Below, in pieces: positions 25,605-34,000 of a DNA stretch of 64,000 nucleotides. Under the pieces are notes generated by a model. That model ran no database searches, was not told the DNA's origin, and was given only the letters and a program-made list of their open reading frames with translations. The DNA comes from Geoalkalibacter subterraneus. GTDB taxonomy: Bacteria; Desulfobacterota; Desulfuromonadia; Desulfuromonadales; Geoalkalibacteraceae. How positions within the stretch are numbered: position 1 is the first letter of the stretch; each line of letters begins with the position of its first letter. The stretch lies in contig NZ_CP010312.1 in NCBI RefSeq assembly GCF_000827125.1, positions 1 to 64,000 of the forward strand, given 5' to 3'. A program made the position numbers and the translations under genes.

Positions 25605-26837
25605 ATGCCTCAATTCAAATACGTTGCACGCACCGCGGACGGAAAGAAAAAAACCAAGGGAGTCATGATTGCCTCCTCCAAAATCGATCTGGCAAACAAA
25701 ATTGAGTCCCAGGGAGACTTTCTGATCTGGTGCGAGGAAAAAAACAGCGAGGAAAACTCCCGAGCTTTCATGGATAACCTTTCGAGAATTTTCCAGAAAA
25801 AGGTTCCCAAAAAACATGTCGCCGATTTTCTGAAACAACTCAAGGTTTACATCAGAGCCGGCATCGCAATCCCGGCAGCTCTGGAAGAAACCCAAAAGAC
25901 GACAGGGAATAAAAAGTTTCAAGAAATCATCCAGTCGGTCAAAGCGACAATCGAAAACGGAGAAACTTTGGCTGAGGCGCTGGCAACCTTTCCCGGCGTT
26001 TTTGATACCATGCTGGTTGAATCTATCCGGATGGGGGAAGAAAGCGGGAGTTTGCCAGAGGTCATTCAAGGGCAATCCGACAGGTTGGCTCGCGAAGCAA
26101 AATTGGTCTCAAAGATGAAAAGCCAAAGCGTTTATCCGGTACTGCTTTGCACAATCGTTTTTACGCTGCTGATTGTCATGAACACCATCATCGTTCCGAA
26201 CCTTATGAATTCCTATGAGAGCTTTCTTCCCAAGGGAGATGTTCCCCCAAAAACGGCATTGATTATGGGAATCAATCAATGGCTGATGGACTATGGATGG
26301 CTTCTCCCTTCTTTCATGGTGGTCTTTTTCTTCAGCTTTGTCTTTGCTGAACTTCATCCGGCAACAAAAAAATTGAAAGACGCATTTAAGCTCAAAATAC
26401 CAATCATCAAAACGTTTATCCTCTACAGCAATCTCTCTCGTGTCTGTGACGGGATAAAGGTCGGGTATTCCTCCGGGATGCCGATAACAAAAATCCTGCA
26501 ATTTCTGGAAAAACACGTCAACAATATGGTTGTTCAGGAAAGAGTTCGTGGAATTTATACCGAAATAATCAATGGGACAACTTTCTCTTTAGCTGTGAAA
26601 CAGAACCATCTCGATCATGTTTTTTCTTCTCTAGCCTCGGCAGGAGAGGGGACAGGTAATCTGACTTACACCATGGATATCGGGATGGACCACTATAATG
26701 AAAAGCTCGACTCTCTGATCGGCGTTGCCACAACCGTCGGAAGCTTTATGGTCGTTATATTCCTGGGGCTTATTGTCATGTTTACCGTTATGTCGATCAT
26801 CATACCAATGTACGAACTACCTTCAGCATTGATATGA
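25605..26837 (+). CDS. pilC: PilC/GspF-family inner-membrane platform protein
   Basis: A 410-residue platform protein of usual size. It starts with the PQFKYVARTADGKKKTKG motif of PilC and has two GspF repeats (about residues 70-195 and 270-400) and three membrane segments (about 180-205, 230-250, 375-405). The motif GETLAEAL in the first half is typical. It anchors the pilus fibre and couples to the PilB and PilT ATPases. It lies between pilT and the second PilZ gene in the pil operon, with a 12-base gap upstream. Confidence 0.92.
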   Translation: MPQFKYVARTADGKKKTKGVMIASSKIDLANKIESQGDFLIWCEEKNSEENSRAFMDNLSRIFQKKVPKKHVADFLKQLKVYIRAGIAIPAALEETQKTTGNKKFQEIIQSVKATIENGETLAEALATFPGVFDTMLVESIRMGEESGSLPEVIQGQSDRLAREAKLVSKMKSQSVYPVLLCTIVFTLLIVMNTIIVPNLMNSYESFLPKGDVPPKTALIMGINQWLMDYGWLLPSFMVVFFFSFVFAELHPATKKLKDAFKLKIPIIKTFILYSNLSRVCDGIKVGYSSGMPITKILQFLEKHVNNMVVQERVRGIYTEIINGTTFSLAVKQNHLDHVFSSLASAGEGTGNLTYTMDIGMDHYNEKLDSLIGVATTVGSFMVVIFLGLIVMFTVMSIIIPMYELPSALI

Positions 26838-26850
26838 GGAAGGGGTAGAG

Positions 26851-27531
26851 GTGATGAATAAAACAGTTTGGGACAACATTAAACAAGCCACCCTGTCCCA
26901 GCCGGTTCCAACCGAAATTTATCTGCCGGCAGGAGACTCCTCCAAAATTGTTCAGTTCGATGGTGTTCTTCGTGTCAAGAAAAAGCCCTACATCCACTTC
27001 AGACTGGTGGGGCATGACCAGATTCTGAAAGAAATAAAAGTAGGTCAGATCGCTCTTATCAACACCGATCCGATAGACGGGAATTTCTTCTCTGCCGCCA
27101 TCATCGAGCATATTGCTCCCGGCGGGGTTCTTCTCAGGCTCTACGATGAAAAAAGAGGTCCCTTAAGAGTTGATGCAGAGTGCCCCGTTGAAATGACCTT
27201 TTTCACCATCGACCAAGAAAAAGAAGACTATGAAAAACATCTACAAATTCGGGTCGGAAAAACGCTCAATATATCAAAAGAAGGAATTCTGGTTAATTCC
27301 GACTTGCCAATGCCTGTCGGTATCACAGTCGTTTCGAAAATCTTCATTGATGAACACAGCACTCCGATTATGGTAACAAGCAAGGTTCTGCGGTGTGAGG
27401 AAAACATCTCCAACAGTTACCATGTCGCTCTTGAGCCGATATATTGTAGTTCCCAGGAGTTGGAAAAAATTGAACATTTCTGTTTGGTTCAAAAATGCCG
27501 GCAACTTCAATCCTCAGAAATTGAAATCTAA
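26851..27531 (+). CDS. PilZ-domain protein 2
   Basis: A 226-residue protein with the YcgR-like plan: an N-terminal beta domain (about 1-95) then a PilZ domain. Signatures are RxxxR as RGPLR at about residues 101-105 and NxSxxG as NISKEG at about 138-143, so c-di-GMP binding is likely. It starts at GTG 26851 or ATG 26854. It lies between the platform gene and the PilB-like ATPase, the most likely targets. It is the second PilZ protein in this operon and is clearly different from the one at 22499. Confidence 0.82.
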   Translation: MMNKTVWDNIKQATLSQPVPTEIYLPAGDSSKIVQFDGVLRVKKKPYIHFRLVGHDQILKEIKVGQIALINTDPIDGNFFSAAIIEHIAPGGVLLRLYDEKRGPLRVDAECPVEMTFFTIDQEKEDYEKHLQIRVGKTLNISKEGILVNSDLPMPVGITVVSKIFIDEHSTPIMVTSKVLRCEENISNSYHVALEPIYCSSQELEKIEHFCLVQKCRQLQSSEIEI

Positions 27532-27543
27532 AAGGGCCTGATT

Positions 27544-29283
27544 ATGTCTTTTTTAAACACCGTGAGAAATAAAACCGCCAATGTGGTTGAAAAGGAAAAA
27601 GAGGAAGAAAAAAACTTTCGACTTGGAGACCTGCTTAAAGAACAGGGTTTACTGTCTGATCGCGACATTCAGATCATTGCGACAGAACAAAAAGCAATCG
27701 GAGGTCGTTTCGGCGAAATCGCTCTGAATCTCGGGCTTGTCAATGAGACTCAGATCACCCAGGCGCTGGCTAAGCAGGCAGGCATGCAGTATTTCGATCT
27801 TCGCTCAGAAGATATCGATGTCGATGCCGCCCAGTTTATCGATTCCGAAAAATCCAGGGAACATGAAATTCTCCCTCTGGCCTTAAACGACAATACGCTT
27901 CTCGTTGGGATCACAGAGCCGACCAATGTAAAAAAAAGGGATCTGGCCAAAAAGTTTCTTGGCCAGCATAAACTCGAATTTTGCGCCATCGACAAATCAG
28001 AACTATTTCTGGTCCAATCGCGGGTTTTTCCGGATCTCAACTTCCAGACCAAGGCGCTTGAACTGGCAGAACAGATGGGCAAGGACCAGAACAAGGATAC
28101 AAGCTCTCTGACTCCCCGCCTGGTCAACGCGATCGTCTGGGACGCACTCTCCAATAAAGCAAGCGATATCCACCTTGTTTATGGCGGCGATATCTTTCGC
28201 ATCTTCTATCGCATTGCCGGGGCTTTGCGCTACATGTACGGATTTAAACCTCAACTCTACTCCCGGGTTGCCGCCCAGATCAAGCAGGCCGCGGGCATGG
28301 AACCCGGAGACAAACTTCACGCCCAGGGCGGGAATTTCAATTTCCAGACCGGATCGCGCACGGTCAACACTCGTGTCAGTAAACTCCCTACGGTGCCCCT
28401 GCAAGAGGGCGAATCACTGGTTTTGCGCCTTCTTGACCAAAACAGGGTTTCTCTCAACCTTAAAACACTTGGGTTCTACCCTGAAGACGTTGAAAAACTC
28501 AAGAAATCCTGCACCATGCCCTACGGCATGATTCTCTGCACAGGCCCAACCGGCAGCGGTAAAACAACGACTCTCTACTCCATGCTCTCAGCCATCAGCG
28601 CGTTTGACACCAAAATACTGACCATCGAAGATCCGGTGGAATATCAGCTCCCCGGAATCTGTCAGGTTCAAGTCAACGCCCGAGCGGAGATCACCTTCGC
28701 CTCGGCCTTGAGAGAATTTCTGCGCCAGGACCCGGACGTAATTCTCGTAGGCGAGACTCGAGATCCGGAAACCGCAAAAATCTCCATTCAGGCGGCTTTG
28801 ACAGGACACCTTCTGTTCTCAACTCTTCATACCAACGATGCAGCAGGCGCTATCCCACGACTGCTTAACTATGATGTCGATATCAACGGGTTGCAGTCCT
28901 CTTTGGCCGTCATTATTGCTCAGCGCCTGGTGCGAAAACTCTGCAAGCACTGTCACGAAGAAAGGCCTCTGACCGCAGACGAAAAAGAGCTTTTTCTGCG
29001 CCACAGCGTCAAAGCCCCGGAAACCGTGCGTATTGCCTCCGAGAAAAAAAGCAGCACCTGTAAATTCTGCAACGGCGGGTACTCCTCTCCCACCATTATC
29101 TACGAAACTATTTACATGGATGAAGACCTGCGCGAGATGATCCGCAAAGGCATCTCCCATCGGGAGTTTCAGAGCGCGGCAATCAAAAAGGGGATGAAAA
29201 CCATGATTCAGTGCGGTCTGCAAAAGGTGGCAGACCATACAACTTCTTTTAGCGAAGTGCTCAAGGTCACGAGGGTCGGCTAA
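27544..29283 (+). CDS. pilB: PilB/GspE-family assembly ATPase with MshEN domain
   Basis: A 579-residue assembly ATPase, full length. The N-terminal MshEN domain (about residues 25-100) shows the paired c-di-GMP-binding pattern, RLGxxLxxxG followed by a second RFG..L.LG copy. Walker A GPTGSGKT is at about residue 334; Walker B (VILVGETRDPET) and His box (TLHTNDA) follow. The zinc-binding Cys pairs CKHC (about 466) and CKFC (about 506) are present. It powers pilus extension, and MshEN would make that c-di-GMP dependent. Its stop codon overlaps the prepilin peptidase start by one base. Confidence 0.92.
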   Translation: MSFLNTVRNKTANVVEKEKEEEKNFRLGDLLKEQGLLSDRDIQIIATEQKAIGGRFGEIALNLGLVNETQITQALAKQAGMQYFDLRSEDIDVDAAQFIDSEKSREHEILPLALNDNTLLVGITEPTNVKKRDLAKKFLGQHKLEFCAIDKSELFLVQSRVFPDLNFQTKALELAEQMGKDQNKDTSSLTPRLVNAIVWDALSNKASDIHLVYGGDIFRIFYRIAGALRYMYGFKPQLYSRVAAQIKQAAGMEPGDKLHAQGGNFNFQTGSRTVNTRVSKLPTVPLQEGESLVLRLLDQNRVSLNLKTLGFYPEDVEKLKKSCTMPYGMILCTGPTGSGKTTTLYSMLSAISAFDTKILTIEDPVEYQLPGICQVQVNARAEITFASALREFLRQDPDVILVGETRDPETAKISIQAALTGHLLFSTLHTNDAAGAIPRLLNYDVDINGLQSSLAVIIAQRLVRKLCKHCHEERPLTADEKELFLRHSVKAPETVRIASEKKSSTCKFCNGGYSSPTIIYETIYMDEDLREMIRKGISHREFQSAAIKKGMKTMIQCGLQKVADHTTSFSEVLKVTRVG

Positions 29284-30053
29284 TGATCGATATCTACTTC
29301 ACGACGTTTCTTGCGGTCATGGGTGCCGTAATCGGGTCTTTTCTGAATGTTGTCATTTATCGATTGCCACTTGGGAAAAACTGGGCAAACGGGCGCTCGG
29401 CCTGCCCAAAGTGCGAAGCTCCGATCACTTGGAAACAAAACATTCCTGTTTTGAGCTACCTTGTCCTAAAAGGACGCTGCGCCCGGTGTCGCAAACCTAT
29501 ATCCGTGCGCTATCCGCTTGTTGAGATGGTAACGGCCGCTCTTTTTGGGGCGGCCTATCTCGAATTCGGCTTCGGGTCTGATCTTGCGGCCAGTCTGCTT
29601 CTGATCGTCACATTGGTTGTTATCACTGGAATTGACATCGATCACCAGATCATTCCGGACGTGATTACCTACCCGGCTGCAGTTGCAGGGGTGCTTTTCG
29701 CTTTTTCGAACAACTCCCCCGAGTTAGCTGATGCTCTGATTGGTGCAGCAACAGGCTATGGCGTTTTCTTCGCACTCAATTGGACTTACATTCTTGTGCG
29801 CAAACGTGAAGCCATGGGAATGGGTGACGCCAAGCTTTTTGCTGTTCTTGGACTTTTTCTGGGATGGCAGGCTCTTTTGCCTATCTTCATCGTCGCCGTT
29901 TTTTCCTGCTTCTTTTTTATCCTTGCCCACGCGCTCGTTTGCAAGGGAACCCCACCCAAAATTCTTCCGTTCGGCCCCTTTTTGTCCCTTGGCGGATTGA
30001 GTTGTCTTTTCTTCGACCCCGCCGCTATCCAATCCCTACTGTTCAGATTCTGA
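29283..30053 (+). CDS. pilD: prepilin peptidase (PilD/GspO)
   Basis: A 256-residue bifunctional leader peptidase/N-methyltransferase. The cytoplasmic domain has two CPKC/CARC zinc pairs (about residues 40-75), expected of the methylating PilD type. Aspartyl protease motifs are GIDIDHQIIPD (about 118-128) and GMGDAKL (about 179-185). Several membrane segments are visible. It would process the three prepilins in this locus. It closes the pil operon; regulatory dyad E follows. Confidence 0.92.
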   Translation: MIDIYFTTFLAVMGAVIGSFLNVVIYRLPLGKNWANGRSACPKCEAPITWKQNIPVLSYLVLKGRCARCRKPISVRYPLVEMVTAALFGAAYLEFGFGSDLAASLLLIVTLVVITGIDIDHQIIPDVITYPAAVAGVLFAFSNNSPELADALIGAATGYGVFFALNWTYILVRKREAMGMGDAKLFAVLGLFLGWQALLPIFIVAVFSCFFFILAHALVCKGTPPKILPFGPFLSLGGLSCLFFDPAAIQSLLFRF

Positions 30054-30069
30054 AAATGGCCGGGAAAAT

Positions 30070-30133
30070 CTTTAAATAGGGCAGAAAATAGCACTTATTC
30101 GACAGTAAGAAGCCCTGAAGTCTGCGCTACTCT
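30070..30133 (+). promoter_or_regulatory. regulatory dyad E and -10 box
   Basis: The left half AAATA starts at 30074 and the right half TTATTC ends at 30100. The -10-like TACTCT begins 28 bases later at 30128, the same hexamer as in dyad B. The arms are less symmetrical than in A, C or D. The expected transcript crosses remnant R2 and reaches the gene at 30480. Confidence 0.5.
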
Positions 30134-30171
30134 CTTGCAAAAGTGGATTTTCTGCAACCAGGAAAATTGAA

Positions 30172-30431
30172 GCTGCGGCCATCACGAGAATGCTGACTTT
30201 AACGCCGCTGGGGTCATCAAGCACAGAGGCGTTAACGCATTGCTCGCGGGTGAGATCCAGTTCAAACAGCCGCGCAAAAGCGGTATACGGAAACAACCAG
30301 GGGTGGGACGACCCGAAGTTACGCTCGGAAGAGAGGATGTCAGTCGCACGCGGCAACCGTCGCAGGCGCAGACCTCGTTGACCCGAGAAGAACCCCCACT
30401 ACAACCAATACGGTTTAGTGGCGGGAGCGTT
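30172..30431 (+). mobile_element. solo 3' end of a tnpB element (remnant R2)
   Basis: The near-identical partner of 17014-17273, with the same 5' boundary (codons for the CGHHENADFNAA zinc-ribbon half) and the same right end (TAGTGGCGGGAGCGTT). Here the Cys before GHH is retained (TGC GGC CAT CAC). It lies between the -10 of dyad E and the next gene, so it forms most of that gene's leader. Differences from R1 are few and include both substitutions and one single-base gap. Confidence 0.75.
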
Positions 30432-30479
30432 TATAACACATTCTTGCAAAAGGAGGCAGTCGTGAAGAAGTCTTGATTA

Positions 30480-31616
30480 ATGGTGCTGTTTTTCTCGCTG
30501 TTTTTTGTGCAGGGGGGATGGGCAGCCTCGCCACCGCATACGCTCGATTTTTCGTTCGACAAAACCAGCCCTGCCGTTCAGAACAACGATGATTATGCGG
30601 TCAGGATGACCAACATCCACGTCGCAGGTGAAGCTTCGGACGACATAAACTATTACGAGATAGCCTGCGAGACTTACGGCCCGGATGGGGCAAGGGTTTT
30701 AGGCAGTTTTACCAACTGGCGACAAGTCTCCTATGTCGAAAACAAATTGATAGTCGTCTCTTTGCAAACAAACCGCGCACCGGGCACCTTTACGGTTGTA
30801 GTGCGTGCGAAAAACCAAGGAGCCCCGGACGATCAATATATTGAGACAACCAAAACCTTCGAGGTAACAGCAGCTGCAGCACCTCACACACTCGATTTTT
30901 CGTTTGATAAGGCCAGCCCTGCCGTTCAGAACAACGATGATTATGAGGTCAGGATGACCAACATCCACGTCGCAGGTGAAGCTTCGGACGACATAAACTA
31001 TTACTATTACGAGATAGCCTACGAGACTTACGGCCCGGATGGGGCAAGGGTTCTAGGCAGTTTTACCGACTGGCGACAAGTCACCTTTGTCGGAGACAAA
31101 TTTGTGGTCGTCTATTTGCATACAGCCTACGCACCGGGCACATATACGGTTGTAGCACGTGCGAAAAATTACCAAGCCCCGGACGATCAATACATTGAGA
31201 CAACCAAAACCTTTGAGGTCTTAGCCGCGGATTCCCCAACCGCAGCAAGCCTCTCCGTAGAGGGTCCTGTTTACCAGGACACCGCCACAACAGCTCAGGC
31301 TTCGGTAGAAGGCCCAGGTATCTACACTTACCGCTTCTGGCACGATTCGGGCAGTGGATACACGCTGCTTAGCGACTGGTCCAGTAGCCTGTCTGTGAGC
31401 ATTCCCGCTTCGGAGACGGCAGAGGTTGGCACCAATCGGGTCAAACTCGAAGTACAGGCCCAGGACAGCGGCACCATCACGGTACGCACAGCGTCCTACC
31501 AGGTCGAGCTGGGCGATAATGTCCCGTTTGAATTCGACCCGCCGGAGAAAAACGATCCGGCCTATGCGCCGGAGGTCGGAAAAGGTCGCGTGTTTATCAT
31601 GCTTGAAGCGTTCTGA
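30480..31616 (+). CDS. secreted protein with two large tandem repeats
   Basis: A 378-residue secreted protein. Two repeats of about 120 residues (PHTLDFSFDK...TTKTFEV) are almost identical at protein and DNA level, then comes a distinct beta-rich C-terminal part. ATG 30480 has no good ribosome site. A perfect one (AAAGGAGG, about 30449-30456) precedes GTG 30462 in the same frame, but TGA interrupts at codon 5 (30474-30476). The true signal peptide was probably GTG AAG AAG TCT, x, LMVLFFSLFFV. The family is unknown to me. Beta-sandwich-like repeats and its own dyad suggest a co-expressed surface or pilus-associated protein. Confidence 0.7.
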   Translation: MVLFFSLFFVQGGWAASPPHTLDFSFDKTSPAVQNNDDYAVRMTNIHVAGEASDDINYYEIACETYGPDGARVLGSFTNWRQVSYVENKLIVVSLQTNRAPGTFTVVVRAKNQGAPDDQYIETTKTFEVTAAAAPHTLDFSFDKASPAVQNNDDYEVRMTNIHVAGEASDDINYYYYEIAYETYGPDGARVLGSFTDWRQVTFVGDKFVVVYLHTAYAPGTYTVVARAKNYQAPDDQYIETTKTFEVLAADSPTAASLSVEGPVYQDTATTAQASVEGPGIYTYRFWHDSGSGYTLLSDWSSSLSVSIPASETAEVGTNRVKLEVQAQDSGTITVRTASYQVELGDNVPFEFDPPEKNDPAYAPEVGKGRVFIMLEAF

Positions 31617-31623
31617 ATGACGT

Positions 31624-31672
31624 AAAACAAAAACCCCGACCTGGCTGTGTGCCGGATCGGGGTTTTTGTTTT
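31624..31672. terminator. bidirectional terminator
   Basis: AAAACAAAAACCCCGA (from 31624) pairs perfectly with TCGGGGTTTTTGTTTT (to 31672). The A and T runs on both sides suit convergent termination of the 30480 gene and the minus-strand trfA gene. Confidence 0.92.
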
Positions 31673-31687
31673 AAATTCAGTGCCAGA

Positions 31688-32557
31688 TCAGTTCGAACGG
31701 GCAAATTTCAAAAGGTTACTATCTATCTCATACCAGCAGACAATGCCCATGTTTTTAAGACTCTCCATGGCGCTGTGCACATCAAACCTCACCTTATTCA
31801 AAGGTCTCTCAGGGCTTATGCGCGCCAGTTCCTTGATTTTGCCCAGATGAATTTTGGAGGGCTCTTTGACCGTGGCATCGTGGGAGTTGATATAGCAGTG
31901 AAGCCATCGAGCCAGATCCCCTTTGATGGTTCTGCGAACCGGCCACTCAATACGGGTAAATTCCAGAGCAAAAAGTTTCGCCATGCCCGGGTCGATCATG
32001 ACCTTGTATTTTTTGCGCGAAAAATCGTAATCGAAAGACGTGATAAATCCTCCGGCAAAGTGACGAAAGTCGCTGATAATTTCAATCGTCACTTTTTTAA
32101 GCCGCCTCATACTCTCCTTGAGCCTTTCGTAATTGTTCTTCCCCTTGCTTTTGCCCAAGACATCAAGAATATCCCCTGCAGTCAGATACAGGGGATGATA
32201 GAGGTCTTTGTCGCGAAAAAAATGCAAAACGGCCAGCCAAACATCGAGATCTCGCTGATCGAGGGTCTCGCCGGTGAAAAGGATGCGGTTTCCTTTCCAG
32301 CAGCGAACCTCGTGGTTGACCATCCATTCACGCTTGACTCCCTTAACGGCCATTCCAAAAACTTCGGATCTCACAATTTCGTTGGGAATCGCTCTTGAGT
32401 CATTGGACCAGGCCGGCAATTTTTCGGCCTGAGCAATGATTCTTTTCTTCGTCTGTATCAGAGAGAATTCAAGAGTTTCCTCCATCCGGAGGCTGGACGG
32501 CTGTGCCATGGGTGTGCCTTCTGCACCGGCGCCAAAATTTAAGCTTGCTTGCTGCAT
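31688..32557 (-). CDS. TrfA-like plasmid replication initiator
   Basis: A 289-residue protein resembling the TrfA family of plasmid replication initiators: the central winged-helix-like region with LYLTAGDILDVLGKSKG and the DLARWLHCYINSH segment are the recognisable parts. Such proteins bind iterons and open the vegetative origin. I start it at ATG 32557, which has ACGGAG upstream; a longer frame from 32608 is possible. I did not find clear iterons within the window. It follows the lipoprotein gene at 32612 on the same strand and converges with the 30480 gene. Its presence argues that the DNA is a plasmid. Confidence 0.75.
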   Translation of the reverse strand: MQQASLNFGAGAEGTPMAQPSSLRMEETLEFSLIQTKKRIIAQAEKLPAWSNDSRAIPNEIVRSEVFGMAVKGVKREWMVNHEVRCWKGNRILFTGETLDQRDLDVWLAVLHFFRDKDLYHPLYLTAGDILDVLGKSKGKNNYERLKESMRRLKKVTIEIISDFRHFAGGFITSFDYDFSRKKYKVMIDPGMAKLFALEFTRIEWPVRRTIKGDLARWLHCYINSHDATVKEPSKIHLGKIKELARISPERPLNKVRFDVHSAMESLKNMGIVCWYEIDSNLLKFARSN

Positions 32558-32611
32558 TAATAAAACTCCGTCATGATTTCTGAAGACGTTTCCAATCGCG
32601 CGATGCACTCC

Positions 32612-33256
32612 CTATTTAGGCGGCAGGCAGCGGTCGCGGTACTGGGGAGGGATCTTGTATTTGTGAGATTCAAGAAGCGCAATGTCTTCATCCGTTAAAT
32701 CTTCTCCATTCCGGCAATATTTCATCCACGCCCTGTCCAGCGCAGAGAGATCTGGCCCTTCACTGCGGACAGAGGCATTTGATTTTCGTTCGTTGAGAAA
32801 GTCGCGGGCTTTTTGTAGAGCCTGATTTTGGTCTGAATTCTGTTGCGCGAGCTTGGAGGATTCTTCGTTGATGGGAAAAACTCCGACTTTTGGCCCATCT
32901 TCAGTCGTTTTTTTGTCAGATACGGATTTTTGACAGGGCCTATCCCCCTTTTTGAAGGGGCAGGGTTTTTTCTTTGCACAAGGAGTCTTTTTTTCCTCCT
33001 CCGTGCGTTCTCCCCAGATAATCTCCGGAAGCCTTTGATTTTGAGCCCTGATGACATGATCGGGGCGAGTCACTAAAAGAACGGCCCCTGACGCTTCGGG
33101 GGAAACAACGCCGTAGCCTGTTTCATAAGCCCACTGCTGAGCGGGTTCTTGCCCATGCGTTAAAAAAGGGGAAACCTCTTCCACCGACTTGCCGGCACAT
33201 CCCAAATTAACTCCGACCACAAAAGCAAGCAGCGTTCCAATATAAACCTTGCTCAT
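32612..33256 (-). CDS. putative lipoprotein, unknown function
   Basis: A 214-residue protein, start ATG 33256 (GGAGG upstream). The N-terminal hydrophobic segment ends in VNLGCAG, a likely but imperfect lipobox. The middle is Lys/Cys-rich (CAKKKPCPFKKGDRPC), and the C-terminal 40 residues (RAWMKYCRNG..LTDEDIALLE) look like a small helical domain. I do not recognise the family. A frame starting upstream at 33280 lies in the right end of the IscB element, so it is not the original start. The ribosome site now used is supplied by the element's end. Confidence 0.6.
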   Translation of the reverse strand: MSKVYIGTLLAFVVGVNLGCAGKSVEEVSPFLTHGQEPAQQWAYETGYGVVSPEASGAVLLVTRPDHVIRAQNQRLPEIIWGERTEEEKKTPCAKKKPCPFKKGDRPCQKSVSDKKTTEDGPKVGVFPINEESSKLAQQNSDQNQALQKARDFLNERKSNASVRSEGPDLSALDRAWMKYCRNGEDLTDEDIALLESHKYKIPPQYRDRCLPPK

Positions 33257-33313
33257 GAAAAATACCTCCAGGAAACCCACTACTTCAGTAATGGGAGGAA
33301 TGGAGCTACGCCG

Positions 33314-33521
33314 TCAGGCGTATGAATAGCCATCCGCTTTATGCAGCAGCCGGCAATGTCGCCAGCCGATGCCTTGAAGGGTGGCTACCTCCGTTTTGAT
33401 GTTGAATGAGCCGGTAGCGCGAACCGCTACCCGCCCGACGTAAGTCCCTGCTTTCCTTCCCGCTACTACAACCGCCTTAACAATGTCGCCGGTTGTTATC
33501 AAGAACGAATACTTGTTGCAT
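33314..33521 (-). pseudogene. iscB: iscB remnant, internal deletion
   Basis: ATG 33521 starts MQQVFVLDNN, the usual IscB N-terminus. After about 11 codons it joins, one base out of frame, to the IscB C-terminal end: TGDIVKAVV, GRKAGTYVGRVAVRA, TGSFNIKT and a CRLLHKADGYSYA ending. The deleted middle held the RuvC and HNH nuclease domains and the bridge helix, so no nuclease can be made. The frame check is simple: 33521 to 33314 is 208 bases, not a multiple of three. Confidence 0.75.
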
Positions 33522-33775
33522 ACTGTTACCGTACTTTCTCCGCTTACGCGGGTGATGTTTCCCTCGCCAATGTTATCCAACGGTTTGTCGGCAACCGCAC
33601 CGACTTAACCCCTTACGTCTGTTTAATGGTTGCCCGTAGAGCCTGGGGCTGGGAAATGCACTCCAGGGTACCTATGTATTCGCCGGTAACGTAGCTGAAA
33701 GACCTGAGAGGCTTTCAGCTGAGGCTGGTCAGGTTAGGGCTTGCAAACCATCGACTTTAGTCGTGGGTTCCTGAC
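33522..33775 (-). ncRNA. HEARO-type omega RNA of IscB
   Basis: The bases before the iscB start read as the GC-rich structured leader typical of HEARO RNAs: a hairpin CCACGACTAAAGTCGATGG, a CAGCTGAAAG/CTTTCAGCTA pairing, and further on GGGCAACCATTAAACAG and GTGCGGTTGCCGACAAACCG elements. By the known layout of IscB RNAs, the guide would be the sequence 5' of the left end (above about 33778). The assignment is from memory of the family, not from a covariance search. Confidence 0.55.
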
Positions 33776-33790
33776 CTTTTCTATGTCCTC

Positions 33791-33931
33791 CTAAGAAATC
33801 CCGGGTAGAGACGCAAAAATCCCTCCGGCTTTTGCCACGACGTTTTTGACCCATTGGGCGACAGCAGGAGATTGGAGTGAGTACCATCCTCCCGCCACAA
33901 AGGCTGTAAACAGCAAGACCAACCTGAACAT
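33791..33931 (-). CDS. small membrane protein
   Basis: A 46-residue protein, start ATG 33931 (AAAGGAAT about 8 bases upstream). It has a single hydrophobic segment (LVLLFTAFVAGGWY) and a short amphipathic tail (WVKNVVAKAGGIFASL). No family is recognised. It stops just before an AGGAGG that originally served the next minus-strand gene, now separated by the IscB element. It may be transcribed from the back side of dyad F. Confidence 0.45.
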   Translation of the reverse strand: MFRLVLLFTAFVAGGWYSLQSPAVAQWVKNVVAKAGGIFASLPGIS

Positions 33932-34000
33932 TTTGTTGATTCCTTTCTTTGGCGATTTGTTTGACCACCAAAGGGTAACGGCAAAAGGATCCAAAGTTTC

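Larger units (their letters stand above)
33262..33778 (-). mobile_element. deleted IscB (HEARO) element with both ends
   Basis: On the minus strand the element begins with a left-end hairpin (33748-33766, arms CCA.CGAC/GTCG.GG). It then has a HEARO-like RNA region, the first codons of iscB, the last part of iscB, and a right-end hairpin (CCCACTAC/GTAATGGG, 33275-33295). Most of iscB is gone. The element separates the small gene at 33791-33931 and its trailing AGGAGG from the lipoprotein gene. Confidence 0.7.

Noticed and set aside
33600-33780. tRNA-like structure in a GC-rich gap
   Set aside because: The hairpins fit the left end and leader RNA of an IscB element better; no acceptor stem or anticodon arm in the right order.
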